Positions 48,501 through 56,669 of a stretch of DNA of 64,000 nt are shown one piece after another. Where the stretch lies: assembly GCA_027490225.1 (NCBI GenBank), contig JAIXYK010000035.1, positions 1-64,000 of the forward strand, written 5' to 3'. Both the position numbers and the translations under genes were made by a program. The notes below the pieces were generated by a model that had not been told where the DNA came from, ran no database searches, and saw only the letters and a list, made by a program, of their open reading frames with translations. The DNA comes from Bacteroidota bacterium. GTDB taxonomy: Bacteria; Bacteroidota; Bacteroidia; M30B66. Numbering within the stretch: the stretch's first letter is position 1; every line of letters starts with the position of its first letter.

Positions 48501-48634
48501 ACAGCCACCGCCGGTGGAGCAATGTCGGGATACTGAGTTACTGGTAATTTGTTTAAAGCTAGGATTCCCAACAACACTATAAACAAAGAAATAACTAACG
48601 ACAAAATAGGTCGTTGAATGAATTTATTGAGCAT
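45500..48634 (-). CDS. RND (HAE1-type) drug efflux transporter
   Basis: 1044 residues, twelve membrane helices and two large periplasmic loops. N-terminus MLNKFIQRPILSLVISLFIVLLG; TM4 reads LVLAIGIVVDNAIVVVEAVHAKM, with Asp then Asn where AcrB has Asp407-Asp408; the TM10 lysine is present (MLIGLLGKNAILIVEFA). Substrates are probably hydrophobic drugs, bile-like detergents or dyes, by family. Encoded between the membrane-fusion protein (7 bp) and the outer-membrane factor (overlap). Confidence 0.94.
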   Translation of the reverse strand: MLNKFIQRPILSLVISLFIVLLGILALNKLPVTQYPDIAPPAVAVTTKYTGANAEVCAKAVVTPLERAINGVPGMSYMTSVSGNDGTSIIQVYFKVGTDPDLAAVNVQNRVATVLDELPEEVIKAGVQTEKEVNSMLMYLNLVSTDTSIDEKFIYNFADINVLAELKRIEGVGFADIMGQREYAMRIWLKPQMMDAYEISAEDIIRVLREQNIEAAPGKIGESSGRKAQSLQYVLRYTGKLTQKEQYEDVVIKITETGEMLRLKDVADVEFGSLDYDVLSKENGKPSAAIIIKQRPGSNASEVIANIKERLEFLKKTTFPQGMSYTISYDVSRFLDASIDEVIKTLIEAFILVALVVFLFLQDWRSTLIPVLAVPVSLIGTFAFMQMLGFSINLLTLFALVLAIGIVVDNAIVVVEAVHAKMEEKHLDARTATYQSMAEIGGAIGAITLVMSAVFIPVAFLDGPVGVFYRQFSVTMAISIVISGINAVTLTPALCAILLKRHDKHGKKNRLDKFFIGFNNYYDRISNKYKGILKLIVNRRLVTIAALFIFILATIGVGKFLPSGFIPTEDQGTIYVNVTAPSGATLERTEKVMGEIDKVSQSIPSIESVSSLAGFSMMTDGSGASFGMSTISLLPWKEREQSAAEIIEILKEKTSYIKDAEIQFLPPPAVPGFGNASGFELRVLDKTGSGDLQKTAQVTNMLIEEFNKRPEIQNVFTSFNPTFPQYLIRVDQDIAAKKGISVDNAMSNLQTLMGSYYATNFIRFGQMYKVMLQSDPQFRAQPEDILKLRVKNKNGEMVPYSIFCSIERVYGPEQLTRYNMYTSAMVNGEAAKGYSSGDAIKAIEEVVKEKLPRGYAYEWSGMTREEILSGNQVIFIFIICLLFVYLLLAAQYESFLLPLPVILSLPVGVFGSLFLLLILGLENNIYAQVAMVMLIGLLGKNAILIVEFAVLKQKEGKSVLDAAIEGAVARLRPILMTSFAFIAGLIPLLLSSGAGAIGNKTIGAAAAGGMLFGTVFGVVVIPGLYFLFASLKEKTAKKKLNETY

Positions 48635-48641
48635 CTTTAGT

Positions 48642-49763
48642 CTACTTAAGTGTTAAGAAATCATTAATAATCTTGCGCATTTCAACCTGCTTTGGCGCAA
48701 TTACCAAACCTTCGCTCGCGTTTTGAACCCCTTCAAAAACAATTCTATCACCTTCTTTTAAACCTTCATTAACCACATACAAATGCGGCAGCCTTTGATT
48801 AATCTTTATATTTCTGACGCTCAATTTATTAGAACCATCCAAAACAAAAACATACAGTTTATCCTGAACCTCAAAAGTCGATTTCTGGGGTATCACCAAT
48901 ACATCTGTTAATTCTTTCTTCAACCTTACTTTACCACTTGCACCATGCTTAATTAGAAGAGATGGGTTTTTAAACTTGGCTCTAAATGCAATATTTCCAG
49001 TGCTTTCATCTACTTCGCCTTCTGTGGTTTCAATTTTACCAGTTTCTGTATGCAAGGTTCCGTCTGCTAAAATCAATGTTACGTCGTTAGAATGAGAACC
49101 CTCTTTATTAATATTCCTAGCATAGTTTAAGTATTCCTTTTCAGAAACATCAAAATATGCATAAATCTCATGGTTTTCAGATATAGTAGTTAGTAAAGTA
49201 CCTTCGTCTATTAAACTACCTATCTTGAATGGAATTCTATTAATAACTCCATCAAAAGGAGCTCTTATTTTTGTCTGTTCAAAAAGCAACTCTGCATAAG
49301 CTAAATGCGCTTTCGCTTCTTCTACTTTAGCATTTTTTGCTTCAACCTTACTCTTTACCAAATCGACTTCTGTTGCAGATATAATCTTCTTTTCTAATAG
49401 ATTTTTTACGTTATTTAATTCAAGCTCCAATTCTTTCTCCTCTGCAATTGCACTGCGGTAAGCCGCTTTGGCTTTCGCAAGCTCTTCCTTGTATTCCCTG
49501 TCGTTTATTGCAAATAGCAGTTGGTTTTTTACCACACTTTTTCCTTCATCCACATAAAATTTTTCCAGATAACCCTTTACCCGGGCTCTTATTTCTACAT
49601 TCTGGAATGCATGAATTTCAGCAACATACTCAGTACTCACCGATGTGTCAATTTTAATGACCGATGTTGTTGTAAATTCTTCTTTTTTAACTTCTGTATT
49701 ACTAGAACCTTGGCAGCCAGCCATTAACACAGCTGCTGATGCAATAAAATAAAATGTTTTCAC
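48642..49763 (-). CDS. RND efflux periplasmic adaptor (membrane-fusion lipoprotein)
   Basis: 373 residues. Lipobox AAVLMAGC. Barrel-sandwich/lipoyl half-motif EIRARVKGYLEKFYVDEGKSV, an alpha-helical hairpin (about 85-150), the second lipoyl half IRAPFDGVINRIPFKIGSLI, a beta-barrel domain (GKIETTEGEVDESTGNI) and a membrane-proximal domain. It links the RND transporter with the outer-membrane channel. First gene of the pump operon; no TetR-type repressor gene lies beside it. Confidence 0.93.
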   Translation of the reverse strand: MKTFYFIASAAVLMAGCQGSSNTEVKKEEFTTTSVIKIDTSVSTEYVAEIHAFQNVEIRARVKGYLEKFYVDEGKSVVKNQLLFAINDREYKEELAKAKAAYRSAIAEEKELELELNNVKNLLEKKIISATEVDLVKSKVEAKNAKVEEAKAHLAYAELLFEQTKIRAPFDGVINRIPFKIGSLIDEGTLLTTISENHEIYAYFDVSEKEYLNYARNINKEGSHSNDVTLILADGTLHTETGKIETTEGEVDESTGNIAFRAKFKNPSLLIKHGASGKVRLKKELTDVLVIPQKSTFEVQDKLYVFVLDGSNKLSVRNIKINQRLPHLYVVNEGLKEGDRIVFEGVQNASEGLVIAPKQVEMRKIINDFLTLK

Positions 49764-49811
49764 TTAAGTTTAATTTTTCAATGCACAATTGTTAAGCACA
49801 TTCGAATTCTT

Positions 49812-49841
49812 TAAAAAAATATACGCTCTCTTGATAAGAGA
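49812..49841 (-). terminator. Weak terminator between the small membrane gene and the pump operon
   Basis: On the minus strand a TCTCTT-ATC-AAGAGA hairpin (49841-49827) is followed after seven bases by a T-run (49819-49813). The 3-nt loop and short stem make it weak; it might attenuate read-through into the adaptor gene. Confidence 0.4.
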
Positions 49842-49857
49842 CTTTTCTTTTTTAAAG

Positions 49858-50178
49858 TTAAACTTCTGGTGGAGGTATTATTACCTCGGTTAATACTCTT
49901 GGCGTGGATGGTGTCTTTTCGAGGTTGCTGGGCAACAAATTCTTGTCAAAACAGAGATTCGTTTCTACCTCAGCTATTGCAAATTCTGGTAAATCTTCCT
50001 CGTGTTCCTTTTCCGATTGGGAATTTTCTGCATCCATTTCTATAGACAATTCAACAGAAATAGATTTTATAGCATCATCATTAAAAACCTTTAAAGATGA
50101 AAACAGAACTAAAATCACAGAAAGCGCCAATACCATTTGAGGTATCAAACCAGCAATTCTGCGACTTATTCTTCTCAT
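49858..50178 (-). CDS. Small single-span membrane protein of unknown function
   Basis: 106 residues from the ATG at 50178. A frame reaching 50265 is open but runs into the repeat element and is rejected. One N-terminal membrane helix (IPQMVLALSVILVLFSSLKVF) is preceded by a basic segment (RRISRRIAG); the rest is acidic and ends in a proline-rich IIPPPEV. Not recognised. It lies between repeat copy 3 and the efflux operon on the same strand, so a connection with the pump (accessory or sensor) is a guess from position. Confidence 0.6.
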   Translation of the reverse strand: MRRISRRIAGLIPQMVLALSVILVLFSSLKVFNDDAIKSISVELSIEMDAENSQSEKEHEEDLPEFAIAEVETNLCFDKNLLPSNLEKTPSTPRVLTEVIIPPPEV

Positions 50179-50239
50179 TGTTTCCAGATCTTTTTTAAAA
50201 GAGCGCGACACTTGGCAATTACTATGCCATAAATTTGTT

Positions 50240-50364
50240 TTGGGCGTGCCCGTCTTCCGTTGCACTCCAGCCGGTCAGGCTGTTGCTCCAAGTCTTGCTA
50301 AACGCGCCAGCAAAAACCACAAAAGAGCTTTCCGCGTCCATCCTTCACGCGGGGCCTCACAACT
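50240..50364 (+). repeat. TTGGGCG intergenic structured element, copy 3
   Basis: Near-identical to copy 2 (TTGGGCGTGCCC to TCACGCGGGGCCTCACAACT), same orientation, 6.3 kb away. The terminal CCGCGT/ACGCGG pairing and the AAGTCTTGC/AAAAGAGCTT hairpin are retained. Its last bases (50357-50359) supply the stop codon of the TonB-dependent barrel gene on the other strand. The rest of the gap (50179-50239) shows nothing recognisable. Confidence 0.75.
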
Positions 50365-52792
50365 CCATTTCAGTTCCGCCAGAACCAGGTTCTCTGCGGC
50401 CACCTGCTCTGCGACGAAACACCGAAACGTCCGGCTCACCAAATTTCCATGTTAGATTTATACGGAAATATCGAGATTCCCAGCGCCGAACCGTTTTTTG
50501 AGTAAAGTTATCGGTTGCGTAAAATGTTCCATATTGCTTGGTATTAAACACATCGCTTAACGTAACCGAAGCCGAAAACTTCTTATTAAATGTGTAGCTG
50601 CAAGACATGTCCATAAACCAAATCGGATTCACTTTTCCTTGAGGAATAATGCGCGGAGCTTCATAATTACCATTCCATTGAAAATTCAATTTTTTGCTTG
50701 CCTTAAAACTCAGCATTCCTTTTATATTCCAACTAATTCCTTCATTATTTATAACAGTTCCGTTTCTATCTAAACTCACCTTGGTGTAAAATACATTGCC
50801 ATTTACAGTAGCATCCAACCATTTTGTAAGATTGCGCTTCACCGTAGATTCCCAGCCCAAATCCAGCTTGTCGCGGCCATTCACATATGATGAAATTAAA
50901 ACATTCGGGTCAATTTCAGAAACATACACAAAAGGCGTGATGGAATAAAGCGTTTGCCTCGAATAAATACTCGTAAGCAAACTGCCTTTACTGCCGGTAA
51001 AACTGTAATTAAATTCCGCAAGGTTAATAAATTCAGGGCCCAAAACAGGGTTCCCAATTTGCACACTCTGCCGGTCGGCATACATTATAAACGGAATCAA
51101 TTGCATAAATCCCGGGCGACCAATTTTACGTGAATAATTCAACTGAAACTCATGCTTCTCTTTCAATTTTCGGGATAAATAAATGGCGGGAAACAATACC
51201 TTATCTATTTCGGAAAGCGATTTTGGATAAATATAACTGAACGTTTCGCCAGTATTGGTGAGCTCTCCAACAAACCAGGTGTGCTCATACCGCAAGCCAG
51301 CCTGATACCCGAATTTTCTCCAGATGCCTGAATAATTTACATAAGCCGCCCCAACAAAATCATCAATTCTTAATGAATTACTCAAATTAGAATCTGTAAC
51401 TTCTGTGTTATTGAGTAAATCTTTATAATCAACCTTAAAATCTGAGTACGAAAGTTTATAAGCAGCCCGTACACCATATTCTAATTTGCTGTTTTCACCC
51501 ATTGGGTTCACAACATCCAACTGCCAAGTTATCAAATCAGCTTCCCTTCTTCCGAAATTCAATTGTTGCAACTGTGTCGCGGGTAAATTATTACTTGCAT
51601 TATCAAATGTTTTGTAATCAGCATTGTTATCATTTTCCGAACTTACCCAGTTTATATCTGTAGTAAGCTCCTTGCCTGCTTTTGCAAAATTCTTCTTAAA
51701 ATTTAGCCCAGCACCAAGTGTTTTCCAGTTATTTACCTGATCATTTTGTCGGTAGCCATCTGCCGTGGTATTCCTAAGACTATCAAAGAAAAAATAATCC
51801 TGTCGTTCAGAGGAACCATATCTATTATCAGAATAATTTAAGTTTCCGCTCAACATGCTGCGCACACTTGTTTTGTAATCAACCTGGAGCCTTCCATTGT
51901 AACCTTCCCTGAAAGATTCATTTTTGTTTTGCTGGTCGTAACCGCTTTGCAAGATGTTTAAAGCCAAATTTTCTCTGTATGATAACCCATTGTTTTGATT
52001 TTTCGCCTGATTGTATCCACCAGAAACCTGTATCGTGAGGTTATTTTCTCTTATACTCAAATTTCCATTTAAGTTATATCTGTCGCCTGTACCAATTCCT
52101 GCAGTTACATTTCCAAAGTAACCTGGCTTCAAGTTTTTCTTCAAAATCACATTAATTATTCCGCCCGTAGCGTCTGCTACATATTTCGCCGACGGATTTG
52201 TTATTACCTCAATACGGTCTATATCATCTGCTGGTATTTGGTCGAGCGAGAGTAATGTGGGCCGTCCGTCTACAAATATCGTGGGGCCTTGATTACGCAG
52301 CGTAACCGAATTGTCCATACCAACAGTTAAACCGGGAATGTTCTTCATTGCATCGATTGCTGTTCCTCCACGCGCACCAAGGTCTTTGTCAACATTGTAT
52401 ATTCTTCTATCGATACCAATTTGCATTGTTGATTTTTCGCCCTCTATTTCAACCGTTTTGAGCAATTCTCCATTCAATTCCAACTTAACATTACCAAGGT
52501 CTTTCACCGGATAAGCAGGAGAAAGATTTACCGGAATATTCATCACCATATACCCAACAAATTGAATCCGCACTTTGAGCATTCCTGCTGGCAACCTATC
52601 TACCTGAAAATCTCCATTGGCCTTAGACAAGGCGCCTCCCAGCAAACTGTCCTTCGCATTATACACAGCAATAGTTGCATATTCAAGCGGCTGTTTTGAT
52701 ACTGCATCCTTTATTTTCCCCAGTATAATCCCTTTTTGAGACATTCCCGTAATCGAAATGAGCAAAAAAAGTTTTGTAATAATTCCCTTCAT
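50357..52792 (-). CDS. TonB-dependent outer-membrane receptor-like protein
   Basis: 811 residues. Signal peptide (ends GMSQ); carboxypeptidase-regulatory-like domain (about 20-105: ILGKIKDAVSKQPLEYATIAV); plug (about 115-215: GTAIDAMKNIPGLTVGMDNSVTLR, FVDGRPTLLSLDQIPADDIDRIEVI, ADATGGIINVILKK); then a large barrel of the outer_membrane beta-barrel family (PF14905 type). Substrate unknown; no SusD partner is adjacent. The extreme C-terminus is Gly/Arg-rich (RRRAGGRREPGSGG) and the stop codon falls inside repeat copy 3, so the original end may have been replaced by the element. Confidence 0.88.
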   Translation of the reverse strand: MKGIITKLFLLISITGMSQKGIILGKIKDAVSKQPLEYATIAVYNAKDSLLGGALSKANGDFQVDRLPAGMLKVRIQFVGYMVMNIPVNLSPAYPVKDLGNVKLELNGELLKTVEIEGEKSTMQIGIDRRIYNVDKDLGARGGTAIDAMKNIPGLTVGMDNSVTLRNQGPTIFVDGRPTLLSLDQIPADDIDRIEVITNPSAKYVADATGGIINVILKKNLKPGYFGNVTAGIGTGDRYNLNGNLSIRENNLTIQVSGGYNQAKNQNNGLSYRENLALNILQSGYDQQNKNESFREGYNGRLQVDYKTSVRSMLSGNLNYSDNRYGSSERQDYFFFDSLRNTTADGYRQNDQVNNWKTLGAGLNFKKNFAKAGKELTTDINWVSSENDNNADYKTFDNASNNLPATQLQQLNFGRREADLITWQLDVVNPMGENSKLEYGVRAAYKLSYSDFKVDYKDLLNNTEVTDSNLSNSLRIDDFVGAAYVNYSGIWRKFGYQAGLRYEHTWFVGELTNTGETFSYIYPKSLSEIDKVLFPAIYLSRKLKEKHEFQLNYSRKIGRPGFMQLIPFIMYADRQSVQIGNPVLGPEFINLAEFNYSFTGSKGSLLTSIYSRQTLYSITPFVYVSEIDPNVLISSYVNGRDKLDLGWESTVKRNLTKWLDATVNGNVFYTKVSLDRNGTVINNEGISWNIKGMLSFKASKKLNFQWNGNYEAPRIIPQGKVNPIWFMDMSCSYTFNKKFSASVTLSDVFNTKQYGTFYATDNFTQKTVRRWESRYFRINLTWKFGEPDVSVFRRRAGGRREPGSGGTEMEL

Positions 52793-52980
52793 TTATGTTT
52801 AAACAACTATCGAACCTCCTGATGGTTCAAAATCGGTTGCAAAGAAAGGTGTTTTTTTTAACTGAATTCCAGCTCTGCTCTGTTCCATCTTTAATCGGAG
52901 GTTAAAACTTTTCAATATCTCCTTTTCCATCTTCTCTAAATTCCTACATTTACCCCGTCAACCCTTATTCATTGCAGCTT

Positions 52981-53928
52981 ATGTCAGCAAACGACCGTAT
53001 TTTGGTCATCGGCTCGGCCGGACAAATTGGTACAGAACTAGTTACGCGCCTCCGAGAAATTTATAAACCACATCAGGTTATTGCCTCTGATATTCGGGCA
53101 GAATCTACCGACCTTTCGGGTCCATACGAAAAACTCAACGTACTCAATGCTACTGAAGTAAAAGAGATTCTTCAAAAGCATAAAATTACTGAAGTCTATC
53201 TTCTGGCTGCTATGCTCTCGGCAACTGGCGAAAAACAGCCGCTCGCCGCGTGGGACCTCAATATGAACGGTCTTTTTCATATCTTAGAAGCTGCGCGCGA
53301 AGGACAAATCCAAAAACTATATTGGCCAAGTTCTATTGCCGTTTTTGGCCCTACTACACCAAAAATTAATACACCACAACTTACCATTACAGAACCTTCT
53401 ACAGTTTATGGTATCAGCAAGCTGGCTGGCGAACGCTGGTGCGAATATTACTTCAACAAGTATGGTACAGATGTGCGCTCCTTGCGCTATCCAGGACTCA
53501 TCAGCTGGAAATCTGCACCAGGAGGAGGAACTACCGATTATGCCGTTCACATTTTTCACGAAGCGCTAAAAAATGGGAAATACACATGTTTCCTCACCGA
53601 AAACACCAGACTTCCCATGATGTACATGCCCGATGGTATTCGCGCAACCATAGACATTATGCAAGCTTCAGCTTCTCGCTTATCAATAAGAAGCTCCTAC
53701 AACCTTGCAGGTATCAGCTTCACTCCCGCCGAAATAGCTACTGAAATAAAAAAACACCTTCCCAACTTTGAAATTTCTTATGCACCAGATTTTCGTCAAG
53801 CAATTGCTGAATCTTGGCCAGAATCTATCAACGATTCTTTGGCACGCAACGATTGGGGCTGGAACCACGAATATAATTTATCGAAAATAACAACTGATAT
53901 GCTACAAAATTTAAGAGCACCCAAGTAA
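52981..53928 (+). CDS. SDR-type L-threonine 3-dehydrogenase
   Basis: 315 residues from the ATG at 52981 (a TTG at 52972 adds three residues). Rossmann motif [56 protein letters not shown] (YxxxK), [21 protein letters not shown] and [20 protein letters not shown] are the diagnostic blocks of the short-chain threonine dehydrogenase family, which oxidises threonine to 2-amino-3-ketobutyrate with NAD. Followed after 32 bp by cysS. Confidence 0.9.
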   Translation: MSANDRILVIGSAGQIGTELVTRLREIYKPHQVIASDIRAESTDLSGPYEKLNVLNATEVKEILQKHKITEVYLLAAMLSATGEKQPLAAWDLNMNGLFHILEAAREGQIQKLYWPSSIAVFGPTTPKINTPQLTITEPSTVYGISKLAGERWCEYYFNKYGTDVRSLRYPGLISWKSAPGGGTTDYAVHIFHEALKNGKYTCFLTENTRLPMMYMPDGIRATIDIMQASASRLSIRSSYNLAGISFTPAEIATEIKKHLPNFEISYAPDFRQAIAESWPESINDSLARNDWGWNHEYNLSKITTDMLQNLRAPK

Positions 53929-53960
53929 AAACACTATTTTCGCAGTTCTATTTTTCAAAC

Positions 53961-55472
53961 ATGTCTACGCCCAAACTTCAGCTATACAATACGCTGAGCC
54001 GCCAAAAAGAGCCATTCTCCCCTATTAACCCTCCTTTTGTTGGATTGTATGTGTGTGGACCAACAGTGTATGGAGAAGCTCATTTAGGACATGCTAGACC
54101 TTATGTAACGTTCGATGTGTTGAATCGTTTTCTCACCCATCTTGGTTATAAAGTGCGCTACGTAAGAAACATTACAGACGTAGGTCACCTTGAAAATGAT
54201 GCAGATGAGGGTGAAGATAAAATAGCAAAAAAAGCTCGCCTAGAGCAACTTGAGCCAATGGAAATTGTTGAACTCTACACCAATAGTTTCCACGAATCAA
54301 TGCGTTTGCTCAACAACAACCACCCTTCAATTGAGCCTCGCGCATCCGGCCATATTCCTGAGCAAATTGAAATGATTCAACGCATTATTAACAACGGATT
54401 TGCTTATGAATCTAATGGTTCTGTGTATTTTGATGTGATTAATTATAGCAAAACTAATGATTACGGAAAGTTATCAGGGCGTGTTATTGAAGAATTAATT
54501 GCTGGCGCAGGAAATGACCGTCGTGTTCTGGAAGGTCAGGAAGAAAAACGTAATTTGGAAGATTTTGCTCTTTGGAAAAAAGCAGATTCTAGACATATTA
54601 TGCGCTGGCAATCTCCTTGGAGTGAAGGTTTCCCAGGATGGCATATCGAATGTTCAGCAATGAGCCGAAAATATTTAGGTGAAACATTCGACATTCATGG
54701 TGGCGGAATGGATCTTGTATTCCCACACCACGAAAGCGAAATTGCACAATCAAAAGGAAGTTGCGGTCATGCTCCTGTTAAATACTGGATGCACAACAAT
54801 ATGATTACTATCAACGGTCGTAAAATGGGCAAATCGCTCGGCAACTTTATTACTTTAAAAGAATTTTTCAATGGCTCTAATTCGTTGTTAGATCAGTCAT
54901 ATAGTCCTATGACCATTAGGTTCTTCATCCTTCAAGCACATTACAGAAGTACACTTGATTTCTCAAACGAAGCTCTCAAAGCTGCTGAAAAAGCTTACAA
55001 ACGTATCATCAATGGTTTGCGTTCACTCAGGAAAATGCATCATCCTGGAATTATCCTAAATATAAATACAGAACTGACAGAGCGTATCGACAATGCCCAA
55101 AAACAAGCTTACGATGGTATGGCTGACGATATGAACACTGCTATTGCTATGGCCTCTCTTTTCGAATTGCTCAAAATTGTGAATTCGCTTAAAGGAGGTC
55201 AAATCTCTTGGGAAACTATCAGTCTTAACGCTTTTGAAAGACTAAAAACCACCTATATCACGTTTGTAGAAGAAATCTTTGGTTTACTTGAAGAAAAAGG
55301 AAAAACAGCAGATACACTCGATTTTTTAATGGATGCAATATTGGAATCATATAAGAACGCAAAAGAGAGAAAAGACTACCCGCTTGTAGACCAAATCAGG
55401 GCGCAAATCAAATCCGAAGGCATAGTAATTAAAGATTCAAAAACAGGCGTAACTTGGGATTATGAAGAATAA
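53961..55472 (+). CDS. cysS: Cysteinyl-tRNA synthetase
   Basis: 503 residues. Class I signatures: HLGHARPY (HIGH) and KMGKS (KMSKS) at 291-295. Zinc-site residues in [17 protein letters not shown] and [10 protein letters not shown]; the family block [15 protein letters not shown] is intact. It charges tRNA-Cys. Its 3' end overlaps the next gene by 11 nt. Confidence 0.97.
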   Translation: MSTPKLQLYNTLSRQKEPFSPINPPFVGLYVCGPTVYGEAHLGHARPYVTFDVLNRFLTHLGYKVRYVRNITDVGHLENDADEGEDKIAKKARLEQLEPMEIVELYTNSFHESMRLLNNNHPSIEPRASGHIPEQIEMIQRIINNGFAYESNGSVYFDVINYSKTNDYGKLSGRVIEELIAGAGNDRRVLEGQEEKRNLEDFALWKKADSRHIMRWQSPWSEGFPGWHIECSAMSRKYLGETFDIHGGGMDLVFPHHESEIAQSKGSCGHAPVKYWMHNNMITINGRKMGKSLGNFITLKEFFNGSNSLLDQSYSPMTIRFFILQAHYRSTLDFSNEALKAAEKAYKRIINGLRSLRKMHHPGIILNINTELTERIDNAQKQAYDGMADDMNTAIAMASLFELLKIVNSLKGGQISWETISLNAFERLKTTYITFVEEIFGLLEEKGKTADTLDFLMDAILESYKNAKERKDYPLVDQIRAQIKSEGIVIKDSKTGVTWDYEE

Positions 55473-56457
55473 CATTCAGTTTTTATTAATTCTTGTAATC
55501 ACAACTTTCATAACTTCTTGCGGCGGCGGAAGTGATGCTCCTATTAATGACACACCTCAAACGACTACTCAGCCAGTTGATTTAGGAATTCCTAAAGACC
55601 TTCCAAAATTCAATCCTGATACCGCTTATTTAATTACCGAAACTCAGGTAAATTTTGGTCCAAGAATACCGAACAGTCCCGCACATATTAAATGTGGAGA
55701 TTACATCATTAGTCAATTAAAAAAACAAGGAGCCGAAGTAATTGTGCAAGCTACAACTGTTACGGCTTATACGGGTGAATCTCTTAAAATCAGAAACATC
55801 ATAGGTCGTATTCAACCCGAATTAACAAAACGCATTATGCTTTGCGCACATTGGGACACACGCCCATTTTCAGACCGAGACGCCAACAAACCAAAAGAGA
55901 AATTCGATGGTGCTGTTGATGGAGCGGCCAGCATTGGAATTTTAGTTGAAGTGGCGCGCATTCTTAAATCTAAACCAGCAAACGTTGGTGTAGATATCGT
56001 GTTTTTCGATGCTGAAGATTATGGCGACCCTAACCAAGGAAACACTTATTGTTTGGGCTCTCAATACTTTTCCGCAAATCCGCCTTTCCAAAATAAAACA
56101 CCACAATTCGGAATTTTATTAGATATGGCCGCAGCTCCCGGCGCAACATTCTTCCGAGAAGGATATTCTATGCAATACGCACCGCAAATTGTTGGTCGTG
56201 TTTGGGCCATTGGCAAAGAACTCGGTTTTGGGCCTTACTTCAGAGAAGAAAATTCTAGCGCCATCACTGACGACCATTTCTTTGTAAATTCAATACTCGG
56301 CTTGCCAACAATAGACATCATTCATCACGACCCGGCAAGTGGCACAGGATTCGGCGAATACTGGCACACGCAACAAGACAATATGCAACAAGTAGATAAA
56401 AACACAATGACAGCAGTCGGCCAAACACTTTTAGGTGTAATCTACTCTGAGAAATAA
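55462..56457 (+). CDS. M28-fold lipoprotein, probable type II glutaminyl cyclase or aminopeptidase
   Basis: 331 residues. Lipobox TFITSCGGG. Zinc-site residues of the M28 fold: CAHWDTRP (His), DGAVDGAAS (Asp), FFDAEDYG (Glu-Asp) and the C-terminal [23 protein letters not shown] (His). The single-zinc pattern and the TYCLGSQYF segment resemble the Porphyromonas/animal glutaminyl cyclases, which form N-terminal pyroglutamate on exported proteins. An aminopeptidase is the alternative. The start lies in the cysS 3' end; repeat copy 4 follows 15 bp after the stop. Confidence 0.8.
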   Translation: MKNNIQFLLILVITTFITSCGGGSDAPINDTPQTTTQPVDLGIPKDLPKFNPDTAYLITETQVNFGPRIPNSPAHIKCGDYIISQLKKQGAEVIVQATTVTAYTGESLKIRNIIGRIQPELTKRIMLCAHWDTRPFSDRDANKPKEKFDGAVDGAASIGILVEVARILKSKPANVGVDIVFFDAEDYGDPNQGNTYCLGSQYFSANPPFQNKTPQFGILLDMAAAPGATFFREGYSMQYAPQIVGRVWAIGKELGFGPYFREENSSAITDDHFFVNSILGLPTIDIIHHDPASGTGFGEYWHTQQDNMQQVDKNTMTAVGQTLLGVIYSEK

Positions 56458-56472
56458 ATTTAAAACTTGCTT

Positions 56473-56583
56473 TTGGGCGCCCCGGCAAAAGTTCCGCAAG
56501 CTCCACTTTTACCGTCACGTCGTTCGGCAGTAGTGCTGCTCGTTCCTCGCAGAAGCTACTTGCCTTCCACCGTTGGCGCTAAC
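56473..56583 (+). repeat. TTGGGCG intergenic structured element, copy 4
   Basis: It opens TTGGGCGCCCCGG and closes CCGTTGGCGCTAAC. 5' hairpin CGG-AAAAGT with ACTTTT-CCG; central hairpin GTAG-TG-CTGC (56530-56539) with GCAG-AAG-CTAC (56549-56559). Relative to copy 1 both arms of the central stem differ but still pair. The remaining gap to 56669 has a TACTTTG box (56647-56653) that may promote the next operon. Confidence 0.7.
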
Positions 56584-56669
56584 ATCTTGTTCACATCTGT
56601 CAATTATTTAATTTAGAGCATTTCAAATTTATATCGGTTTAATTTCTACTTTGCGACAAAAAATTACAC

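Noticed and set aside
50179-50501. Small frames over repeat copy 3 and the extended N-terminus of the 106-residue gene (start at 50265)
   Set aside because: They translate the structured repeat. The hydrophobic helix preceded by basic residues favours a start at 50178.
56318-56518. 66-codon minus frame across the end of the M28 gene
   Set aside because: Shadow of the M28 gene and the repeat element; no homology.
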